Shown: in pieces, positions 9,167 to 14,208 of the stretch
Layout of the letters: each line of letters starts with the position of its first letter
Numbering within the stretch: the stretch's first letter is position 1
NCBI GenBank assembly: GCA_958430865.1
Contig: CAUDNR010004530.1
Location: forward strand, 26,739-40,946
Direction: 5' to 3'
Length of the DNA stretch: 14,208 bases
DNA from: Entrophospora sp. SA101
Taxonomy: Eukaryota > Glomeromycota > Glomeromycetes > Entrophosporales > Entrophosporaceae
Notes under the pieces: model-generated
Database searches by the model: none
What the model was told of the DNA's origin: nothing
What the model saw: only the letters and a program-made list of their open reading frames with translations
Translations under genes and position numbers: made by a program

Positions 9167-10169
9167 TATTGATCCATTGTCATTTTTCTTTTTCTTTTTT
9201 ATTTTTTATAGTTTCCAATTTTGTTTCATGAATTTTAAATGGTTATATTTGTATATTACTTTATTCATCACACTATTACTATTCATAATTACAGAATTAG
9301 AAATTGTAATTGCTGGATGACAGGAAACATTAATTGTTATTTTGATACATGAGCAAAATGAATAATTGTGTCATTATATTTAGATAAGAATTTTATTATT
9401 ATCTTCATTAGGCTGTTCAAATTTAATTCTCCTTTTTTTTTTGAAAATTAGGGGAAGGATAATTTAAACAAACAAAACGACCAATGAATTACCCGAAAAA
9501 ATTGCTGCACACAAAAGTCACGTGTTTTATGAACCTAAATATCAAATATTAATAATTCGAACGCGCTTATTGTCACAATAATTTATTATTATCCCCTAAA
9601 CGGTTAATCGGCTATCGATAGCTGATAAAATTTTTCTGATATAAAAATTTTTTTCTGGGGGCATCACTTTCTAATACGAAGATGATCTTTGAGATTAATC
9701 TATAAATAAAAATCTAGTTGTTGTCCTTGTGGTTTTTATAAAATCTTCTTTAAAAGTTGGTCGATTAACTTTTTTTACTTTGCTGATCGTTAAATTGACC
9801 AATAAGAATGATCAAAACTTTAATTTGTGTTACCATTAAAGAATACTCTGACCGTTTAAGAGATAAACATAAATACATTACTTCATATCTATCATCATCC
9901 TTTGCAGTTACAATATATTATTCATCTTTGAAGGATCATAAAAAAGAAGAACGTCATTATGACTTACTCTATGACTTTAATGTTAATTCATAAGCTTTGC
10001 TGCAATAATTATTTGTAAACATGACATAAGAAAAGTCAACCTCCTTATGACTTCATAAACATTTCAAAACGTATATAAAGACCATATTCTGCTCGACCAA
10101 CAATCAGAATTAAATAAGGACGATTTTAAATTATTAAAATCTTAAAGAAAAATTTAAAAAATTGATTTT
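9167..10169. other. Intergenic, no supported gene
   Basis: It contains CACGTG (9519-9524), a bHLH-type E-box core, and a near-perfect palindrome, TCGGCTATCGATAGCTGA (9608-9625). GTATATAAAG at 10071-10080 is a TATA-like string. Short open frames at 9114-9320 and 9808-9993 show no motif and are not called. The 5' part of the hAT-3 relic, which should precede 10170, is not recognisable. Confidence 0.45.
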
Positions 10170-10651
10170 AACTCACAACAACAATCCCCTTTAAAATGGT
10201 GGAACACTTGCTTTCCTTCAAACAATCAGCTTCAAGCTCTTGCTATTAAATTATTCTCAATAACACCGCATGCAGCAAGTTGTGAGTGTATATATATAGC
10301 AAATGAAAAATACAGTTATCATTTGAAACAATTGAATCTTTAACAAAGGTATATATGGGAAATACAAAAAAAGAATTACTTAATTATCATCAACACCAAG
10401 TAATCAATTATGATGATGAAATAGTTCAAATTGTGAATGAATCACTTGCAGAAAGCTATGAAGATGTGACATTAGAAGAAGATGAAGAGCAAATTTTATC
10501 AAGTTTACAATCATCTGAAACAATAATAAATACAAATAATGATGAAGTATTAGACATTTCATTAGAATTTAATTCACAGCCCATTGTTTTGATTGAAAAT
10601 GATATTGAAGATTTTGACATGAACAGTCTAGTTAATGAGGTTATAAGTTGA
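10170..10651 (+). pseudogene. hAT-3 transposase, C-terminal fragment with internal deletion
   Basis: The frame from 10170 gives LKWWNTCFPSNNQLQALAIK and LFSITPHAASCE, the WW and S-x-x-CE parts of the hATC domain. The next expected block (R-x-FSTLGW) is missing. The sequence resumes after 10291 in another frame, with a TGA at 10304-10306, then KIQLSFETIESLTKVYMG and NTKKELLNYHQHQVINYDD. An acidic tail (about 100 residues, 26 of them Asp or Glu) ends at TGA 10649-10651. A deletion of about 24 bp plus a frame change in the most conserved motif makes it inactive. The open frame starting at an ATG at 10355 is only the tail of this relic. It ends 77 bp before the terminal flank of the next element. 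Confidence 0.85.
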
Positions 10652-10728
10652 TAATATAAATAGATATGTTTTGTATCTCTCCATTATAACATTAAGAATA
10701 TAGTTATATATATTTATTTATTATCTTT

Positions 10729-10736
10729 GTTACAAC
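10729..10736. repeat. Candidate 8-bp target-site duplication GTTACAAC, left side
   Basis: It lies directly outside the terminal repeat at 10737 and is identical, in the same orientation, to 3896-3903. See the entry there for the interpretation. Confidence 0.7.
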
Positions 10737-10880
10737 TAAGGATGTTTGCCAAATCCGAAATATTCAGCATTGCCGAATCCGAAAATAATTTCAGAAGTTG
10801 ATTTTTAAAATTCAAAATTCCGAAATGCTGAAATATTCCCGAAATGCAGGATTGTTTCCGAAATGCCGAATTACATATTT
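10737..10880 (+). repeat. hAT composite left end: terminal repeat and CCGAAAT-type subterminal motifs
   Basis: It starts TAAGGATGTTTGCC, the partner of the end at 3895. CCGAAATATTC, CCGAATCCGAAAAT, CCGAAATGCTGAAAT, CCCGAAATGC and CCGAAATGCCGAAT follow over the next 130 bp. Clustered short motifs next to a short terminal repeat are typical of hAT transposase binding regions. No coding sequence overlaps. Confidence 0.82.
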
Positions 10881-10904
10881 GGTAAAGATTATCATGTCAA
10901 TCTA

Positions 10905-11636
10905 TAATAAGAAAATCCTACACAGAATTGTCAGAAAACTTGGTGTGCAAAGAGATTTCCAGAGTAAATAATAGAATTGATAAAGAATTAGAAGTTGGAA
11001 AAACCTTAATATTGGTAAATGATTGCAAAATAATAATTTAATTTTGTTGCACTAATATTTTATATATATTTCAGTATTAGATGAGTGGTCATTTCCCATA
11101 TACAATTTTATCATTTTAATGCCACAAAAAAATCAATATTTATATTGTCTTTATGACCACTCCAGCTCTCAATAAAATTGGAGTTGTTAAATTTAAAGCA
11201 ATAATGGTGCTAATGTTAAACTTGCATGTAATCTTAGATGCATAGCTCATTTTGTGAACTTGGCTATCAAATCAATCATTGGTCAGTAATAATTTTTAAT
11301 ATTTATTCTTTTTTTAATGTTAATATTTTTGAAGTATTAATTATTATTATTATTAATTAAATAAATGTTGGCATTAAAATAGAACAATACAAATTGATAG
11401 TTGAGGCAGCACATGAAATATGGAAAAGTATAGATAGCTGCCTGAAATCAGAAGAAATATTATTGCCATAGATGTGTAAATATAAACTAAAGATATCATC
11501 ATATGATAATAATTGTTTTTTCAAATGGAACATCAAAGGTTTGGTGGTTCTCAGTAGATGATCCATGTAAAAATCTACAACTTTTAATGTAGTGATATTA
11601 TACCATATAGTGCTGTGTGTGAAAGAGTTTTCTCAA
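10905..11636 (+). pseudogene. hAT-1 transposase relic, copy 2, with two large internal gaps
   Basis: The BED region is missing. Reading starts with SYTELSENLVCKEISRVNN and RIDKELE. An intron-like GTAAAT...TTTCAG (about 11017-11073) sits at the same place as the first intron of hAT-2. It is followed by LDEWSFPIYNFIILMPQK (DUF659 core) and, after stops, ANVKLACNLRCIAHFVNLAI. The central third is absent: after about 11350 it resumes with GIKIEQYKLIVEAAHEIW (hATC). Positions 11389-11636 match 1-250 with three substitutions and a 2-nt indel, including the same in-frame TAG and the same frameshift. At 11636/11637 it breaks off within the FSTLGW motif and joins the hAT-2 start region. Confidence 0.87.
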
Positions 11637-11823
11637 TATTCCCACACTACATTTTGCCTTCGTCCTGCTGTTTTTTTTTGTTGACATATATATTCAAATA
11701 ATAATTTTCCTCTTATAAATATTGATGTTAATGTTCTTAGTATGTTCTTATTAATGTTCTTGGTATGTTCTTATTAATGTTCTTAGTATGTTCTTATTAT
11801 TGTTCTTAGTATGTTCTTATTAA
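11637..11823 (-). pseudogene. Copy of the hAT-2 5' end (start codon and 23-bp repeats), truncated
   Basis: This matches 3150-3335 with two substitutions and one extra T. On the minus strand it carries the hAT-2 ATG, but the extra T in the poly-A codon run shifts the frame after about five codons. The four 23-bp units repeat at 11732, 11755, 11778 and 11801. The remaining hAT-2 body (equivalent to 251-3149) is deleted at 11636/11637, with only a possible 2-bp AA overlap. Confidence 0.9.
11732..11823. repeat. 23-bp tandem repeat, second array
   Basis: Four units, identical in phase and in variant order to the array at 3244-3335. This supports one ancestral array duplicated with its surroundings rather than two independent expansions. 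Confidence 0.9.
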
Positions 11824-12462
11824 TGTTTGTACAAGTTCTTTTAAAATTTCTTGGTCATCTTCATTTATTGCTTTGGGCCAACCACTTCTTGGTGCACTTT
11901 TCAAACTTTCAGCATTTCTGTAACGGGTAATGGTATCATGTACTGTACTTCTTGGAATTTTAAGTAACTTTGATATTTTAGTAAGGTTATTATTACTCAT
12001 ATGGAGGCCCAAAATGTTGGCTCATTGTAAATCGGTCAGCTCTTCGTTTTTTGGCATTTTAAAATTTTTTATCAATCTAGATCTTTGAAAAATTTTTTTT
12101 TTAATTTTTTCAAATTTATTATATTTTATTAAATAATTATTTACACATGGTAAAAAATCACAAGAATATTCTAGAGAACCTAAGCTTCAAGTTTATATAA
12201 AATTTATGTATTTTTAGTACACAATATTTTGAGAAATTCTAATAGTTGTAAAAAAATTGAGAAGAAAATTGCGATTTTAATTACATTTCGGTTTTTTTTA
12301 ATTGAAAATTTTATGTAGATGCTAGAAACATTAAAATTTATATACATGATCATAAGAACCTAGGCTACAAATTGATGTAAAAAAATTTTTTTATGCTATG
12401 CAAAATTTTGCGGAATTATCAAAAAGGTGCGTCCGGATACTTTCTTCCAGGTAGTGTATATT
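11824..12462 (-). pseudogene. Tc1/mariner element, 5' part: terminal repeat, leader and transposase N-terminus
   Basis: ATG at 12057-12055 opens MPKNEELTDLQ, followed by a TGA at 12024-12022. Then come ANILGLHMSNNNLTKISKLL and KIPRSTVHDTITRYRN, a helix-turn-helix of the Tc1/Tc3 DNA-binding type, and SAPRSGWPKAINEDDQEIL (the usual GRP-like linker region, here SGWPK). Homology ends after about 78 codons, where the frame runs into the 23-bp repeat array. The whole DDE catalytic domain is therefore missing. The leader at 12058-12428 has no other feature. No other end of the element lies in the window. Confidence 0.88.
12429..12462 (-). repeat. Tc1-type terminal inverted repeat, one end
   Basis: Read from outside on the minus strand: TA, then CACTACCTGGAAGAAAGTAT and CCGGACGCACC. 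The TA target and the AGTATCCGGAC core are typical of Tc1-family ends. The transposase fragment reads away from it, as expected for the 5' end. Confidence 0.8.
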
Positions 12463-13130
12463 AGTAAATTTTATTAGAAATAAAAATAAAAAAAATAAAC
12501 TTGAACTTCACTATTAAAGATAAAGTAATACTGCACCTTTAATGAATATTCTCTTATGTTGGGTAGAATTCTTTGTATAAAAGTTATGACTATTCAAAAA
12601 CGCTGTTACTTTTTTCTTCAAAGCTGAACAAATACTTGATAGGTGGCTGAGTAAAATATTTTAATGGTTATTACTTTATGGGAGTGATGGTTAATAATTT
12701 TTAAAGAGACTCGCAAAAGCTGTTTTAATAGCATTACTAAGAATGGTTGATGAAATTGCTGAGTTTAGTCAATCAATAAAGTTGTACATTCATATTTATC
12801 GCCAAGGATCTTTTGACGAAATTGACGAAATTAATTTAGCCAATCAAATCAGATACTTACGACTAACAAGGTTTAAAATGGGTTGAATGAATCAAAAGGA
12901 TATAATCAATTCAGACTCTCAAACCCTTACCTGTAATGTTTCTCAAAACCAATGTGTAACACTGGTATTGACTCTATATATAAATATATATGCATCACTG
13001 AGATGTACCAAGCTTTGTAGAGGCTAGCCAAAAACTGTCATTACCTTCTACTAAAAACTAAGGTTAATAGCATCATCTCCCACTTGATCTTCGAGTAGAA
13101 TAATAGTATTGAATGTGAAATTAGATGTGA
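12463..13130. other. Intergenic with one coding-like open stretch
   Basis: Positions 12707-12886 are open for 59 codons (RLAKAVLIALLRMVDEIAEF and following) and follow an AG after a T/A-rich stretch, so this may be an exon. It matches no family I recognise and has no clear donor site. The rest is A/T-rich with no feature. It does not resemble 3904 onward, which would be expected on the right of copy 2 if the duplicated block were complete. Confidence 0.35.
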
Positions 13131-13133
13131 TAG

Positions 13134-13250
13134 TATTGGTGATGATGATGGTGCAAGGTAGATGATGGTGTGAGGTAGATGATGAATTAGGTAGTGGTGC
13201 AAGGTGGATGATAGTGTAAGTTAGATGATGTGTGAGGTAGATAATGGTAA
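13134..13250. repeat. Degenerate tandem repeat with GATGATGGTGYRAGGTA-like units
   Basis: About six imperfect units of roughly 17 bp with insertions contain GATGATGGTG, AGGTAGATGATG and GTGCAAGGT. It lies directly downstream (minus-strand sense) of the Fanzor relic. Confidence 0.7.
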
Positions 13251-13261
13251 TATTAATTTCT

Positions 13262-14098
13262 GTGGAATGCTATGATCGGGTCAATCTCCATTGTTGTTGT
13301 ACATATAAATAAAAATATCACGTATCTTCCCTTGCAGCATTGACATCTCTGTTCTACAAAGTCAAACAAATGCTTTTACAAACTTTGAGAGCATAGATGT
13401 GTTGTGGTTTTTGGAAGACACCTTCACATAAAGAACATATCTTAAAAACCAATAGAATCAGTGTATTTCTACTATTAAAACCAAACATAACAGGATTGTT
13501 TTCAACATTTCAATTATAAATAGATAAATATACCTGACTTGTATAGGCTTCATTTATTAAAAACATCAGGCAACTGCGATGACATTTCTGATATAAAGCT
13601 TTCTTAGGACCTGATGCATGATATTTTGATGATGATGAGAATCCTCCACTACCAAATGCAACAACAACACCAGGATCAAAACATTATGTGGATTTCCAGT
13701 GATATGACAAAACAAAAACAGAAAGGGCTGACTGTTTTCCACAATAATTGTCAAATTTTAAAGAACAAAAATGGCTTGCACTAAAAAACTCTTTGAAGGT
13801 TTGATAATTAGAGGGTATAAATTATAAATGATTCTTAAAGTTATCTTTTGATGATGTTTTTGAAGTAGGAATTTGGCAAATTAAAGATCTGTTACCTTGG
13901 TTTTTTTATGAAAAAAGTTAATAATGTATATAAAATAAGTAATATAAATGGTAATAATGTATAATTATGTATAATATACCTTATCCGACCATTTTTGTCA
14001 TTTCTTCCTGTTTCTGGTAAAATTAGCTAAATAATAATATTCTTTGGTTGAGCATTGTCATTAGTGTCTGCTGAAACAAAAAGGTCATGCCTTTCTGG
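13262..14098 (-). pseudogene. Fanzor (eukaryotic TnpB-like RNA-guided nuclease) C-terminal half, decayed
   Basis: Fanzors are RuvC-type DNA nucleases guided by a short RNA, related to TnpB and often carried by transposons. Three exons in consistent phase can be read: 14098-13980, 13888-13534 and 13440 to about 13262, with GT-AG introns of 91 and 93 nt. Visible motifs in order: PERHDLFVSADTN (just after RuvC-I); ICQIPTSKTSSKDNF; FKEFFSASHF; LKFDNYCGKQSAL; VVVAFGSGGFSSSSK followed by YHASGPKK; INEAYTSQ, whose Glu at 13551-13549 fits RuvC-II; a CSLC zinc-finger half and VCKSIC; NRDVNAAR, whose Asp at 13347-13345 fits RuvC-III; and a tail NNNGD-stop-PD like the family's GERP-type ending. Stops: one in exon 1, two in exon 2, a TAG at 13356-13354 where family members have Trp before NRDVNAA, and a 1-nt shift after NRDVNAAR. 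The RuvC-I Asp and the whole N-terminus are missing. Confidence 0.8.
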
Positions 14099-14208
14099 TA
14101 GTGATGTTAGCCGGCTAAGAAATTTATCGGCTTAGCCGGCTAAGAAATTTTTAAACGGCTTAGCCGGCTTGAGCCAATCAAATTCCATTCTCAAAAATAA
14201 TAAAAAAT
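14099..14208 (+). mobile_element. Probable hAT-type element end with repeated palindrome TTAGCCGGCTAA
   Basis: It begins TAGTGATGTTAGCCGGC exactly where Fanzor homology stops. TTAGCCGGCTAAGAAATTT occurs twice, and a third decayed copy (CTTAGCCGGCTTG) follows. TTAGCCGGCTAA is a perfect 12-bp palindrome. The start resembles the TAAGGATGTTAGCC end at 3895. Its body and other end lie right of the window, so size and family cannot be set. The predicted 8-bp target duplication would be CTTTCTGG (14091-14098). Confidence 0.6.

Noticed and set aside
9114..9320. A Phe/Leu-rich open frame that looks like a membrane peptide
   Set aside because: It overlaps the end of the CAF-1-like gene and its 3' region; T-rich DNA gives hydrophobic frames by chance.
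9808..9993. A 61-codon plus-strand open frame
   Set aside because: It has no motif and no splice context, and its length is expected by chance.
11357..11566. A 69-codon minus-strand open frame
   Set aside because: It is antisense to the hAT-1 relic, which explains the sequence on the plus strand.
13566..13754. A 62-codon minus-strand frame starting MTIIVENSQPF
   Set aside because: It is a shifted frame over the Fanzor relic; the conserved motifs are in another frame.

Overview
The window looks like a transposon-rich, AT-rich fungal nuclear region. Short (about 75 nt) GT-AG introns, long A/T runs, many degraded hAT-type transposases with BED, DUF659 and hATC parts, and an intron-bearing Fanzor relic suggest an arbuscular mycorrhizal fungus of the Rhizophagus type. 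The organism is inferred from style, not from a marker gene. No tRNA, rRNA, CRISPR array or bacterial feature was seen.

Layout. Positions 1-3903 hold a composite of two convergent hAT transposase relics: the 3' end of one on the plus strand (hAT-1), and a nearly full-length five-exon one on the minus strand (hAT-2). A terminal inverted repeat closes it at 3895. Positions 3904-4500 hold the remains of a coding region with a zinc-knuckle-like motif. Positions 4540-5155 contain three nested small inverted-repeat elements, two of them with hAT-like 8-bp target-site duplications. Positions 5156-7266 are mostly non-coding.

The one gene that looks intact is at 7267-9127 on the plus strand. It has seven exons and a 454-residue product resembling the large subunit of chromatin assembly factor 1 (CAF-1 p150/Cac1). 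It has a PIP-box-like motif and the acidic central domain, but no visible KER coiled coil and no recognisable C-terminal winged helix.

Positions 10170-10651 are the C-terminus of a third hAT relic. At 10737 a second, heavily deleted copy of the hAT-1/hAT-2 composite begins. It shares dead codons with the copy at position 1, and its outer flank carries the same 8 bp (GTTACAAC) found beyond 3895. This suggests one old insertion later duplicated as a block of about 11.4 kb. The second copy is cut into the N-terminus of a Tc1/mariner transposase at 11824; the Tc1 terminal repeat lies at 12429-12462.

The right end (13262-14098, minus strand) holds a decayed Fanzor, a eukaryotic TnpB-like RNA-guided nuclease. 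It keeps the RuvC-II and RuvC-III motifs and part of the zinc finger. It carries premature stops and is interrupted close to RuvC-I by what looks like another hAT-type terminus at 14099. Degenerate 17-bp-class tandem repeats lie directly downstream of it.

Overall, one chromatin gene sits among successive layers of DNA transposons. The elements do not form an operon or pathway; they record nested insertion, duplication and decay.
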